Of a stretch of DNA of 64,000 nt, positions 20,978 through 30,177 are shown in pieces. How positions within the stretch are numbered: position 1 is the first letter of the stretch; each line of letters starts with the position of its first letter. The DNA comes from Tsuneonella mangrovi (GTDB lineage: Bacteria > Pseudomonadota > Alphaproteobacteria > Sphingomonadales > Sphingomonadaceae): contig NZ_CP022889.1 of NCBI RefSeq assembly GCF_002269345.1, forward strand, positions 2,212,501-2,276,500, given 5' to 3'. A model generated the notes under the pieces. That model was given only the letters and a program-made list of their open reading frames with translations, was not told the DNA's origin and did no database searches. A program made the position numbers and the translations under genes.

Positions 20978-23938
20978 TCAGTACTTGACCTTCAGGCCGA
21001 GCTGGAAGTTCCGCCCGATCCCGTTGCCGATGTACGGGTTGTAACCCAGCGGCAGGTAGGCCTGCGCCGGTGCCCGGTCGAAGATATTGCGCACCCCGCC
21101 GGTGATCTGCACGTCGGCAAAGGTGAACGGCAGCGTGTAGTTGGCGATCAGGTCCTGCTGGACGAATGAGCCACTGTTCTTGCCGTAGCTGCTGCCAGCA
21201 GGGACATCTGCGATTGCGAAGCACGGATCGGACGTACAGCGCTCGTCAAACACACTGGAGATGTAGGTGAGCGAATACCGCAGGTTGAGGCCACCACTGT
21301 TGAGGTTGACGTAACCGTTGGCACGCCACCGCGGCAGAGTGCCCGGATCGCGGAAGTAGTTGCCGTATCCGACGGCGTCGTACTTCGGCGACACAGGGTC
21401 CGTAATACCCGGAATATAGAAGGCATCGGTTTCGTACTTGAGGTTGAGCGACGCGTTGCCGCCGACCGAAACCCGACCGAAGTTCGTGTCGATGTCGTAA
21501 TTGACGGCAAAGTCGATGCCGTGGATCTTGACCTTGGGCCCGTTGACCCATTCCGTATGGACACGAGCAATATCGAGGCCGGTGGTCGTGGCGTCGCACG
21601 TATTGCCTGAGAACGTAATCAGGCTGACCAGAGGTGCCGAGCAGTTGGCGAATCCCTTACCGTCAGAGCCTGGGACCACAGAGCTGGCGATCGCGTCAGC
21701 CGGGGTCAGCGTGATCTGGTCCTTGAAGTCAAACGACCAGTAGTCGACGCTTGCGGTCAGTCCGCCGGTCTCGAGGACGACACCGAGGTTGTAGGCCAGC
21801 GCGGTTTCCGGCTTGAGGTTCGGGTTGCCGTAGATATCGACCGACTTGTAGTTGCCGCCCGCTGCAGTGAGGCCCTGCAGCGCAGTGACGTAGTTCGGAT
21901 CGACATTGCCGGCTAGCGGCCCGCGGAAGGTCGTGCCGATCGATCCGCGGAAGGTCAGGAAATCGGTCGCCTGGAAGCGCAGCGATGCCTTGGGATTGAT
22001 CGTCGAACCGATCGGTTGGCCATAATCCTCGAATCGGATCGCGCCATCGAGCTCGAGATTGTCGAGGATCGGCAGCTGGAGTTCCGCGAACACCGCCCAG
22101 ACCTTTTGCGACTGGTTCACCGGACGGGTGCCGCCAAGGAAGATGAACGGACCAACACCGTCGGTGGCCGTACCGACGCAGCTCGTATCCCCTTCGATGA
22201 AGCAGGGATTGACGTCGAGGTTCGATTCCTTGTTGATCGGCGTACTGGTGTACTTGTTCTTGCGGTACTGCGCGCCGAGCGCGAATTGCACCTCGCCGCC
22301 CGGCAATTCGAAGCCGGTGCCGCCGCTCAGGACGGCATCGAGCACGTATTGCTCTTCGCGCTGGAACGTGCCGTTGGGCACTTGGACCCAGTTCACCAGT
22401 TCGGGCGAGTTTTCGAGGCCAGGTACGTAATACGGGTTCAACGCTCCGTTTGCCGGATTGGTGGGCGAAGCAGAAGTGAACGGGTTGAACCACAGGCAGC
22501 CGCCCGAACCCGGGGTGGTCCCGCCGCAGTTCGGTCCGCCCAGACCGTTGAGCGCAGCCTGCATGCGCGACCCGATGACGCCGGGGGCATAGAATTCGCG
22601 CCAGTGCCGCCAGTATGTCCCGTCGATGTCCAGGGTCAGCTTGTCGTTGAGTTCGACCGTAAAGCCGTTGGTTACGCGCCAAGCGTTGTCATGCGCCGCA
22701 CCGGTGCCCGCACCGCGCGGATCGGTCGGGTTGCCGGTGAAGCCAAACGGTCGCCAGTAGAGCGCAGCGATCGCGAGGATCGGGTCGGCCGTCGAACTTT
22801 GCGGCAAGCCCTGGCTTGTCAGGAATGCCGGGACGGCGGGGTTGTTCGGAGAAACCGAGAACGCCGCAACATAACCCGAGCCCTTCGGGCCCTGAGTCGG
22901 CGGGAAAGCCGGCGAATAGTTCAGGCTGGGCAGGTCGGTCTTGGCCCACAGCGCGCTGGCGTGCCATTGGACGGTATCGCTCAGGTCGGCTTCGGCCTGG
23001 GCATAGACCTGGTAGCGGTCCTCTTCCTCGGTGATGTTGTCGTAAGGAATGTAAGTGAAGCGACAGACCACCCCTGTCTGGTACCCGCCGAGGTCGTTAC
23101 AGCCCTTGTCAGGTGCGTACTTGAAGGCCGGATAGGTGCTGCCATAAAACACACCGAACAGGCCAGGCGTCGCGAGCGCGGAATAACCTGACGCATTCAC
23201 GTCATAGCTCTGAGAAGTATAGCTGCGATCGGTCGTCGCCAGTTCGGAGCGGTGCTGCCATCCGCCGCCGATCATGATGTTGACGTCGCCGAAGTTGTGA
23301 CCCCACAGAACGCTCGCGTTGTGGTTCCCGCCCGAACCCTTGATAAAGGTCCAGTCGCCCGACACTTCGAGGCCTGTGAAGTTCTTGCGGGTGATGAAGT
23401 TCGCCACACCCGCGATCGCGTCGGAGCCATAGGTCGCTGCCGCGCCGTCCTTGAGGATTTCGACCCGCTGGAGCGCGAACATCGGGATGAGGTTGGTGTC
23501 GGCGAACCCGTCACCCGGCGACAGGATCGTACGCTTGCCGTTGAGCAGCACCAGCGTGCGGGTCGGGCCGAGGCCGCGCAAGTTGATCGAGCCGGCACCC
23601 TGGTAGGCCTGCGCGGTCGCGGAGAACTGGTTGGTGTCGCCCAGCACCGATCCGACCGAAGGCAGGTCCTTGATGAAATCGAGCGGTGACGTGATGCCCT
23701 TCTTGGTCAGATCGTCCGCCGTGGTGACGTCGACTGGCAGCGCGGCGTCTTCGGGAGTGCCGCGGATCAAGGTGCCGGTCACGACGATTTCCTCGCCGGC
23801 CTTGTTCGCCGGCTCGGTCGTGGCGTTTGCCTGGGTTGTCGAGTCAGTGGAGTCCTGAGCGAAAGCGTTGCTGGCTCCGAACAGGCCGACGGCGATTGCA
23901 AGGCCCGCGCACGAGCGGCGAAGTGTCGATTTGGTCAT
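20978..23938 (-). CDS. TonB-dependent outer-membrane receptor
   Basis: A 986-residue receptor with a signal peptide (MTKSTLRRSCAGLAIAVGLF, cleavage after NAFA). A TonB-box-like EEIVVTGTLIRG is followed by a plug domain at about 60-170 (LRGLGPTRTLVLLNGKR). A large 22-strand barrel follows and ends in the expected aromatic residue (VKY). AGGAGAGGGA precedes the ATG at 23938. The family resembles sphingomonad receptors for bulky organic substrates rather than siderophores, but specificity cannot be read. The setting among acyl-CoA catabolic genes suggests uptake of the compound that the neighbouring enzymes degrade. Confidence 0.93.
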   Translation of the reverse strand: MTKSTLRRSCAGLAIAVGLFGASNAFAQDSTDSTTQANATTEPANKAGEEIVVTGTLIRGTPEDAALPVDVTTADDLTKKGITSPLDFIKDLPSVGSVLGDTNQFSATAQAYQGAGSINLRGLGPTRTLVLLNGKRTILSPGDGFADTNLIPMFALQRVEILKDGAAATYGSDAIAGVANFITRKNFTGLEVSGDWTFIKGSGGNHNASVLWGHNFGDVNIMIGGGWQHRSELATTDRSYTSQSYDVNASGYSALATPGLFGVFYGSTYPAFKYAPDKGCNDLGGYQTGVVCRFTYIPYDNITEEEDRYQVYAQAEADLSDTVQWHASALWAKTDLPSLNYSPAFPPTQGPKGSGYVAAFSVSPNNPAVPAFLTSQGLPQSSTADPILAIAALYWRPFGFTGNPTDPRGAGTGAAHDNAWRVTNGFTVELNDKLTLDIDGTYWRHWREFYAPGVIGSRMQAALNGLGGPNCGGTTPGSGGCLWFNPFTSASPTNPANGALNPYYVPGLENSPELVNWVQVPNGTFQREEQYVLDAVLSGGTGFELPGGEVQFALGAQYRKNKYTSTPINKESNLDVNPCFIEGDTSCVGTATDGVGPFIFLGGTRPVNQSQKVWAVFAELQLPILDNLELDGAIRFEDYGQPIGSTINPKASLRFQATDFLTFRGSIGTTFRGPLAGNVDPNYVTALQGLTAAGGNYKSVDIYGNPNLKPETALAYNLGVVLETGGLTASVDYWSFDFKDQITLTPADAIASSVVPGSDGKGFANCSAPLVSLITFSGNTCDATTTGLDIARVHTEWVNGPKVKIHGIDFAVNYDIDTNFGRVSVGGNASLNLKYETDAFYIPGITDPVSPKYDAVGYGNYFRDPGTLPRWRANGYVNLNSGGLNLRYSLTYISSVFDERCTSDPCFAIADVPAGSSYGKNSGSFVQQDLIANYTLPFTFADVQITGGVRNIFDRAPAQAYLPLGYNPYIGNGIGRNFQLGLKVKY

Positions 23939-24039
23939 TGGTTCCCTCTCCTGTCCCAATGTCTATGTCTGTGATGGGCCCCGCGTCCATCGGGATACCC
24001 ATTCCTCGAAAGTGGACGTTTGTTACGCTCTCAAGTCAA

Positions 24040-24060
24040 CCCCGATCCTGCAAATCGGGG
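24040..24060. repeat. Hairpin upstream of the TonB-receptor gene
   Basis: The perfect seven-base arms CCCCGAT and ATCGGGG enclose a seven-base loop. On the minus strand the hairpin abuts TTGACT (24039-24034), a possible -35 element for the receptor, though no good -10 is seen at 16-18 bases. It may be an operator, or a weak terminator for the acyl-CoA dehydrogenase transcript. A second imperfect inverted repeat lies at 24104-24141. Confidence 0.35.
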
Positions 24061-24158
24061 GGCAAATTTTGTCGATTTCCTCCGGCTCTGGCCAAAATGC
24101 CACGGTTTCGGGCTCGGAACCGGACCCGATTCCCGAAAACCGAATCGCGAGCGTTTGA

Positions 24159-25229
24159 TCAGTAGCCTGAAAGCGAGGCGAAGCGATCGCGCATCTGGCT
24201 GCTCGATCCCCAGCTTGCTTCCAGGACACGGGCGCGCTTGAGATAGAAGCCGACATCGTATTCGTCGGTCATCCCGATCCCGCCGTGGAGCTGGATGCCT
24301 TCGCGGCTCATCCGGTGGAGCACGTCGTTGGCGGTCGCTTTGGCGATCGCCGCCGCGCGCGCCACGCCGAAACCGCTGTCGAGCGCTTCCAGCCCGGCTT
24401 CCACCGCCGAGCGCATTGTCGCAAGGTCGGCGAACAGGTCGGCCATGCGGTGCTGCAGCGCCTGGAAGGTCGCCAACACCTGGTTGAACTGGACGCGCTG
24501 TTTCAGGTAGTCGAGCGAGACGTCGAACACCTGCTGCGCCATGCCGAGCATCTCGCACGATGTCAGGATCCGCGCCCGGTCGAGCACGTCGTCGAGCAGG
24601 CTGTCACCGCCATCGGCAAGCCTTTCCGCCGCCGCGCCGTCGAAGGTCACTTGTGCATGGCTGCGCTGGTCGGTCAGCTCACGCCGCGAGAGGGCGACCC
24701 CGTCGCCCTTTTCGACCACGTAGAGCCCGTCGGCTGCGGCGACCACGAACAGGTCCGCTCCGTGCGCCTCGTGGACGAACGCCTTGGTCCCGCTGAGCTT
24801 GCCGCCTGAAACGGTCGTGGCGATCTTGCCGGGCGCATGGTGGGCGCCTTCATCGATCGCCAGCGTGCCGACCTTTTCGCCCGAAGCGAGCGCCGGGAGC
24901 CACTTGGCCTTCTGCTCGTCGCTGCCGCCCAGCACGATCGCGCTTGCAGCCAGCGTGGTCGCGATCAGCGGGCTCGCCGCGAGCGTCTTGCCCAGTTCCT
25001 CGACCACGAGTCCGACGGACATCCAGCCAAAGTCGCTGCCGCCGTAGGCTTCGGGCACGATGATCCCGGCCCAGCCCATTCCGGCCATCGCCGACCACGC
25101 ATCGGCGAGATAACGCTCGTCCGGGTGGCTGTCGCGCATCTTGCGGAATTCGGTGACCGGGCTTTCGTTGGTTGCCCACTCGCGCGCCATGTCGCGCAGC
25201 ATTTCCTGTTCTTCGTTGAGAACGGCCAT
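24159..25229 (-). CDS. Acyl-CoA dehydrogenase family protein, small degenerate partner subunit
   Basis: A 356-residue protein with the acyl-CoA dehydrogenase fold (VPEAYGGSDFG near 62, final QLHGGIGMTDEYDVGFYLKR). At the C terminus, where most family members carry YEGT or YGGT followed by EIQ, it reads ASWGSSSQ, and no catalytic glutamate is apparent. Its gene follows a 403-residue acyl-CoA dehydrogenase by 15 bases. Such large/small pairs are known to form alpha2-beta2 enzymes in steroid side-chain and dicarboxylate degradation (ChsE-type, PimC/PimD). That this pair is heteromeric is inference. Confidence 0.85.
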   Translation of the reverse strand: MAVLNEEQEMLRDMAREWATNESPVTEFRKMRDSHPDERYLADAWSAMAGMGWAGIIVPEAYGGSDFGWMSVGLVVEELGKTLAASPLIATTLAASAIVLGGSDEQKAKWLPALASGEKVGTLAIDEGAHHAPGKIATTVSGGKLSGTKAFVHEAHGADLFVVAAADGLYVVEKGDGVALSRRELTDQRSHAQVTFDGAAAERLADGGDSLLDDVLDRARILTSCEMLGMAQQVFDVSLDYLKQRVQFNQVLATFQALQHRMADLFADLATMRSAVEAGLEALDSGFGVARAAAIAKATANDVLHRMSREGIQLHGGIGMTDEYDVGFYLKRARVLEASWGSSSQMRDRFASLSGY

Positions 25230-25244
25230 TGTCGCGCCTCCCCC

Positions 25245-26456
25245 TTACTGGTGATCGAGCATACCAAGCACGCGCTTGGCGATGATGTTGTTCTGAATCT
25301 CGGTCGAGCCGCCGTAGATCGTGAAGGCCTTTCCGAACAGCCAGCCGCGCACGCCTGCGAGCTCTGCTTCGGTGAACCCTTCGCCTTCCCAGCCAAGGCC
25401 CTGCAGACCCATGATCTCGATCGTCAGCTCGGCACGCTCCTGGCCGAGCTTGGTGCCGAGCTTCTTGAGCACTGAGCTGATTTCGGACACGCCGCCCGAG
25501 GCTTTCGATTCCTCCGCCGCGCGTCGCGCGGTGAGCAGGAAGGTGTTCCAGCGGATTTCGTAGTCGGCGATCCTATCGCGCAGGACCGGGTCGGCGAGCT
25601 TTCCGTCGGCATCGAGCTCGCCATACTTGCGGGCGATATCGCTCACCGTGGGGCCCATCATCCGTGCCATCGAGCCGCCGCCGGAGATGTTGGTGCGCTC
25701 GTGCTGGAGCAGGCGCTTACCGATCGTCCAGCCCTGGCCTTCCGCGCCCACGAGGTTCTTCTTGGGCACCTTCACGTCGGTGAAGAAGGTTTCGCAGAAC
25801 GGGCTGAGGCCGCTGATCATGCGGATCGGGCGTACTTCTACGCCGGGGCTGGTCATGTCGATCAGCAGGAAGCTGATGCCATTGTGCTTGTCGCTGCGGT
25901 CGGTCCGCACGAGGCAGAAGCACTTGTCCGCCCACTGGCCGCCGCTGGTCCAGGTCTTCTGGCCGTTGACCACGTAGTGATCGCCCTTGTCTTCGGCGAA
26001 AGTCTGCAGGTTGGCGAGGTCGGAGCCGGCGTTGGGCTCGGAGTATCCCTGGCACCAGCGGATTTCACCGCGACAGATCGGCGGGATATGTTCGTGCTTC
26101 TGCTCCTCGCTGCCGTATTCGAGCAGGGTCGGGCCGAACATCATCACGCCCATGCCGCCGATCGGGTTCCATGCGTTGGCCTTGGCGAGCTCTTCATTGA
26201 GGATCTTCGCCTGCTTGCGGGTCAGCCCGCCGCCGCCGTATTCCCTGGGCCAAGTCGGCGTGCCCCAGCCGCGCTCGCCCACCGCTTCGCGCCATGCTTT
26301 CTGTGCCGGGGTTTCATTGGTCGGCCCTTCGACCGACGCGAGGGCGTTGTTGTTGCCCTTGAGTTCGTCGGCGAAGTTCGCAGCGATGAACGCGCGCACT
26401 TCCTCGCGAAACGCGTCGTCGGTGGTTGCATCTTGCGGTTCGGCCAGGGTCGCCAT
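25245..26456 (-). CDS. Acyl-CoA dehydrogenase, large subunit type
   Basis: A 403-residue flavoprotein with the typical long N-terminal extension of the ACAD10/11 or PimC-like branch (GWGTPTWPREYGGGGL near 75). It has the FAD-contact loop CQGYSEPNAGSDLANL and the C-terminal IYGGSTEIQNNIIAKRVLG. The ATG at 26456 is preceded by CGAGGAGAG; an upstream in-frame start has no such site. It is paired with the smaller gene just downstream and probably supplies most FAD and catalytic residues of a joint enzyme. It lies 19 bases after the transporter gene's stop. Confidence 0.9.
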   Translation of the reverse strand: MATLAEPQDATTDDAFREEVRAFIAANFADELKGNNNALASVEGPTNETPAQKAWREAVGERGWGTPTWPREYGGGGLTRKQAKILNEELAKANAWNPIGGMGVMMFGPTLLEYGSEEQKHEHIPPICRGEIRWCQGYSEPNAGSDLANLQTFAEDKGDHYVVNGQKTWTSGGQWADKCFCLVRTDRSDKHNGISFLLIDMTSPGVEVRPIRMISGLSPFCETFFTDVKVPKKNLVGAEGQGWTIGKRLLQHERTNISGGGSMARMMGPTVSDIARKYGELDADGKLADPVLRDRIADYEIRWNTFLLTARRAAEESKASGGVSEISSVLKKLGTKLGQERAELTIEIMGLQGLGWEGEGFTEAELAGVRGWLFGKAFTIYGGSTEIQNNIIAKRVLGMLDHQ

Positions 26457-26475
26457 GTCTTCTCTCCTCGTTTTG

Positions 26476-27966
26476 TCAGCGCACTGGGGCGCCGAATGTT
26501 CCATCGCGCTCGATCTGTTCGAGCGCCTCTGCTTCCAGCGCGCGCAGGCGGGCTACGTTCTCGCGGTGCATTGCTTCCGTGATAGGGTAGAACAACAAAA
26601 GCAGGCCGCCAATGGTCCACAAGGCCAGCGAAGTGGGCACATAATGTGCCAGCAGGCTTTGCGTCATCGCATGGGTTACTTGGGCCGGATCGACCTTGTG
26701 CGGGAATCCTGACCATTCGAGCACCATGCCGGCGGAAAAGATACCCATCGCCGCTGAAGCTTGCTGCATGAAGCTGTGTGCCGAGAAAAAGACACCTGCG
26801 GTGTGCTTGCCGGTCTTCACTGCGTGGTCCTCGACGATGTCGGCGATCATCGAACTGGTGTTGATCAGCGAGATCGCGACCATCGAACCGTAAACTGCGC
26901 CGATCACGAACAAAGTCGGGACGAGGGCAGGGTGCCCCGGAGGGAAGAACAGCCCGAAATAGGTGAGAACCAGTGACGAAGTACCCAGCGATACTCCGCC
27001 CAGCGCCATGATGATCGAGGTGTTGCGCTTGCCCATGCGCCGCGAAACCATCGGCGCGAGCGGAGCGGCGATCACCGCCGCGATCAGCGAATCGAACGTC
27101 AGCAGCGCCAGTTGCGGCGATGTCAGCTTGAACACGTAAGTTCCGATATACAGCGTCACCGCGCTGTAGAGCCCGATCGCGCTGTACTTGAAGACCCCAA
27201 ATCCGAACACCGCGAGGAACGCCCGGTGGCGGAATGCCTCGAACATCTCGCTCACGTGCGCGGAAAGCGACATCTTGCCCGAATCGCCATCGACCTGGCG
27301 CATGTGCGGGATCCGATTGGCGGTCCCGAAACCGAATGTGAGAATGGCGATCAGGATAATCAGCGCGCCCGCGATTGCGAAGCGGGTATAGCCGGCAGGG
27401 TTGAGCTGGCCTTGCGGATAATCGGCGGTTGCGACGAAGAAGAACGCCAGGCTGAACGCGGTGAACCCGAAATTGCCAAGGTAACCGAACATGTAGCGCA
27501 GCGAAAACAGCCTGGTGCGCTCGTTATAGTCGCTGGTCAGCTCCGGGTTCATCGCCGATGCTGGGATTTCGAACATGCTGATCGAAATGCGGGTGAGCGA
27601 TGCGACCGCGAAGATCCACAGCCCGCTTTGCAAGTGGCTCATGCCCGCCGGGGGAAACCATGTGAGTGCGAAGAAAAACGCGGTGGGGAGGGCGGACCCG
27701 AAGACAAACGGGTGGCGGCGCCCCCAGCGGCTGCGCGTCCGGTCCGACCAGCGGCCGATCAGTGGATCGACAACGGCATCGACCAGCAGGGTCAGCGCCA
27801 CGGCGGCCGATACGATCGCCGCGGGCACCCCGATGACCTGATTGTAGTAGAGCAGCAGGTAGGCCGAGAACGCCGCGTTCTTGATCCCGACTGCTACTGC
27901 GCCGAAGCCATACGCGGCCTTCGTGCCGACTCCGATCGGCGGTGCCTGCGATGCAGATACGGTCAA
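26476..27966 (-). CDS. MFS transporter of the glycoside-pentoside-hexuronide:cation symporter type
   Basis: A 496-residue protein with about twelve membrane spans. The GPH/MelB signature DAVVDPLIGRWSDRTRSRWG (63-82), with the paired aspartates D63 and D67, is conserved. The start is TTG at 27966, overlapping the TGA of the upstream acyl-CoA dehydrogenase as TTGA, with GGAGG seven bases before it. Translation is therefore coupled to that gene. Family members move sugars with Na+ or H+; here the setting among beta-oxidation genes suggests an organic acid or glycosylated substrate, which is inference. Confidence 0.87.
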   Translation of the reverse strand: MTVSASQAPPIGVGTKAAYGFGAVAVGIKNAAFSAYLLLYYNQVIGVPAAIVSAAVALTLLVDAVVDPLIGRWSDRTRSRWGRRHPFVFGSALPTAFFFALTWFPPAGMSHLQSGLWIFAVASLTRISISMFEIPASAMNPELTSDYNERTRLFSLRYMFGYLGNFGFTAFSLAFFFVATADYPQGQLNPAGYTRFAIAGALIILIAILTFGFGTANRIPHMRQVDGDSGKMSLSAHVSEMFEAFRHRAFLAVFGFGVFKYSAIGLYSAVTLYIGTYVFKLTSPQLALLTFDSLIAAVIAAPLAPMVSRRMGKRNTSIIMALGGVSLGTSSLVLTYFGLFFPPGHPALVPTLFVIGAVYGSMVAISLINTSSMIADIVEDHAVKTGKHTAGVFFSAHSFMQQASAAMGIFSAGMVLEWSGFPHKVDPAQVTHAMTQSLLAHYVPTSLALWTIGGLLLLFYPITEAMHRENVARLRALEAEALEQIERDGTFGAPVR

Positions 27967-29273
27967 GCGTCGGCCTCCGCCAAGGCAGCAATGTCCTCTA
28001 CCGGATCACCGTAGAGCTCGATTGCCTGCGCGCGTCGGTTGAGCAGCGAGTAGTCGGGAAACACCGGGTCCTTCACGTCGCGATAGGCGCGCAAGTGCTG
28101 CTTCGCGACAGTGACCTTGTGGACCTCTGTCGGACCGTCGGCGATGCCCATCACCATCGATGCGATCAGGCTGCCGACGAACGGCATTTCGTTCGACACG
28201 CCGAGCGAGCCGTGGATGTGGATGCAGCGACTGGCGATGTCGTGGTAGATCTTCGGCGTCAGCGCCTTGATCGCGGCGATGTCCTTTCGGACCTTGCGAT
28301 AGTCCTGGTACTTGTCGATTGCCCACGCGGTCTTGAGCACGAAAAGCTTGAACTGTTCGAGCTCGATGTAGCTGTCGGCGATGTCGAACTGCACGCCCTG
28401 GAAATCGGCGAGCGTGCCGGTGCGGGTCTCGCGGCTCACCGCGCGGCGGCTCATCCTGTCGAGCAACTTCTTGCAATTGCCGACCGTCCGCATTGCGTGG
28501 TGGACGCGGCCACCGCCGAGGCGGGTCTGCGAAATCGCGAAAGCACTGCCCTGTTCGCCGAGCAGGTGATCGGCGGGAACCCGCACGTTGGTGTAGCGGA
28601 TATAGCTTTCCGCCCCTTCGCGCTGCTGGCCATAGACCCCGACGTTGCGGGCGATTTCGACCCCCGGCGTATCGACCGGCACGATGAACATGCTCATGCG
28701 CTGGTGCCGCGGTGCGTCAGGGTCGGTGACCGCCATCACGATCAGGAAGTCGGCGAACTTGCCGTTGGTCGAAAACCACTTCTCGCCGTTGATCTTCCAG
28801 TGGTTGCCGTCGAGCTCGGCGCGGGTGACGAAGTTGGTCGGGTCCGATCCGCCTTGCGGCTCGGTCATCGAGAACGCCGAGACGATCTCGTTTTCGAGCA
28901 GCGGCTGGAGATACCGTTCCTTCTGTTCGGGAGTGCCGTAGTGCGCGATGATCTCGGCGTTGCCGGTGTCGGGCGCCTGGCATCCGAACACGATCGGCGC
29001 GAACGTCGCCCCGCCGAGAATTTCGTTCATCAGGCCGAGCTTGACCTGGCCATAACCCTGCCCGCCGAGCTCGGGGCCCAGGTGGCAGGCCCACAGGCCC
29101 TGGTCCTTCACTTCTTGCTGCAGCGGGCGAACCAGCGCATTGCGCCGCTCGTTGGTCACGTCGTAGGGGTGGATGCCGAGATGGCCGAGCGGTTCGACCT
29201 TGTCCTCTACGAAGCTTTCCATCCAGTCGAGTTTCGCCTGGAATTCGGGATCGGTCTCGAAATCCCACGCCAT
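27963..29273 (-). CDS. Acyl-CoA dehydrogenase, ACAD10/11-like
   Basis: A 436-residue flavoprotein. It shows GPELGGQGYGQ near 66, the FAD loop FSMTEPQGGSDPTNF, WFSTNGKFAD, and a C-terminal IHGSLGVSNEMPF ... IADGPTEVHK motif in place of the YEGT motif, as in the ACAD10/11 branch. GGGAGAG precedes the ATG. It is translationally coupled to the GPH-type transporter gene downstream. Likely dehydrogenates a bulky or hydroxylated acyl-CoA. Confidence 0.9.
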   Translation of the reverse strand: MAWDFETDPEFQAKLDWMESFVEDKVEPLGHLGIHPYDVTNERRNALVRPLQQEVKDQGLWACHLGPELGGQGYGQVKLGLMNEILGGATFAPIVFGCQAPDTGNAEIIAHYGTPEQKERYLQPLLENEIVSAFSMTEPQGGSDPTNFVTRAELDGNHWKINGEKWFSTNGKFADFLIVMAVTDPDAPRHQRMSMFIVPVDTPGVEIARNVGVYGQQREGAESYIRYTNVRVPADHLLGEQGSAFAISQTRLGGGRVHHAMRTVGNCKKLLDRMSRRAVSRETRTGTLADFQGVQFDIADSYIELEQFKLFVLKTAWAIDKYQDYRKVRKDIAAIKALTPKIYHDIASRCIHIHGSLGVSNEMPFVGSLIASMVMGIADGPTEVHKVTVAKQHLRAYRDVKDPVFPDYSLLNRRAQAIELYGDPVEDIAALAEADA

Positions 29274-29348
29274 TGATGTCTCTCCCGCATGGACGCTTTG
29301 TCGCGCCTCAGCGAATCGACCATACCCGTTTTCCGAAAAGCCTCAAGA

Positions 29349-30119
29349 TCAGACGGTCGAGCCGCCGTCGACCACCACCGTTTGCCCGGTCATCCAGCTT
29401 GCCGCAGGGCTGCACAGGAACACCGCCATGCCGGCGATGTCGTCGGGCTCGCCCAGCCGGCCCATCGGGGTGCGCGCGATCGCGGCCTTTTCCGCCTCGG
29501 GGTTCTCGTAGAGGGCACGGGCGAATTCGGTCTTCACCAGCCCTGGCGCGATGCCGTTGACGCGGATGCCGTGCTTGCCGTTCTCGACCGCGTAGTTGCG
29601 CACCAGCTGGATGTCGGCCGCCTTGGTGATGGCATATGCGCCGAGAATCGGGGTGCCGCGAAGCGCGCCGATCGAACTGATTACCACGATTGCTCCGTCG
29701 CCCTTTGCGCGCATGTCGGGCAGCGCGAGCTGGATCAGCCAATGGTTCGAGATGATGTTGTTCGAAAGCGTCTTCTGGAACACCCCGTCGTCGATGGTAT
29801 CGAGCGAACCGTAGTGCGGGTTCGAGGCGGCATTGCACACGAGGATGTCGATCGGGCCGAAGGCACCGTGGGTCTTCTCGACCAGCGATGCGAGTGCTTC
29901 CTTCGACGAAATGCTGGCGGCAATGGCGATCGCGCTGCCTTCGCCGCATTCGGCGTTGATCGCGCTGGCGACTTCCTCGCAGGTGTCCTGGTTCCGGCTC
30001 GAGATGACGACTTTCGCGCCGCGCTGCGCGAGCCGTTCGGCAATTGCTCGGCCGATCCCGCGCGAGGACCCGGTAACGATAGCGACTTTGCCGGTGAGAT
30101 CGAACGGATCGGACATCAT
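29349..30119 (-). CDS. Short-chain dehydrogenase/reductase
   Basis: A 256-residue classical SDR. The nucleotide site GSSRGIG is at 17-23, NAAS at 96-99, serine in VISSIGA (148-149), and the catalytic Y162-x3-K166 in YAITK. The C-terminal QTVVVDGG is typical. Two adjacent ATGs (30119, 30116) follow GGGAGAGCC; either may be used. It probably oxidises a hydroxyacyl-CoA or alcohol intermediate of the surrounding pathway. The spacing of 75 bases to the next gene and 58 from the previous one suggests one transcript. Confidence 0.92.
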   Translation of the reverse strand: MMSDPFDLTGKVAIVTGSSRGIGRAIAERLAQRGAKVVISSRNQDTCEEVASAINAECGEGSAIAIAASISSKEALASLVEKTHGAFGPIDILVCNAASNPHYGSLDTIDDGVFQKTLSNNIISNHWLIQLALPDMRAKGDGAIVVISSIGALRGTPILGAYAITKAADIQLVRNYAVENGKHGIRVNGIAPGLVKTEFARALYENPEAEKAAIARTPMGRLGEPDDIAGMAVFLCSPAASWMTGQTVVVDGGSTV

Positions 30120-30177
30120 GGCTCTCCCTGTTGTTTGGAAGATACCATGTGTTCGAAACGGGTCGAGCGCAAGCCCG

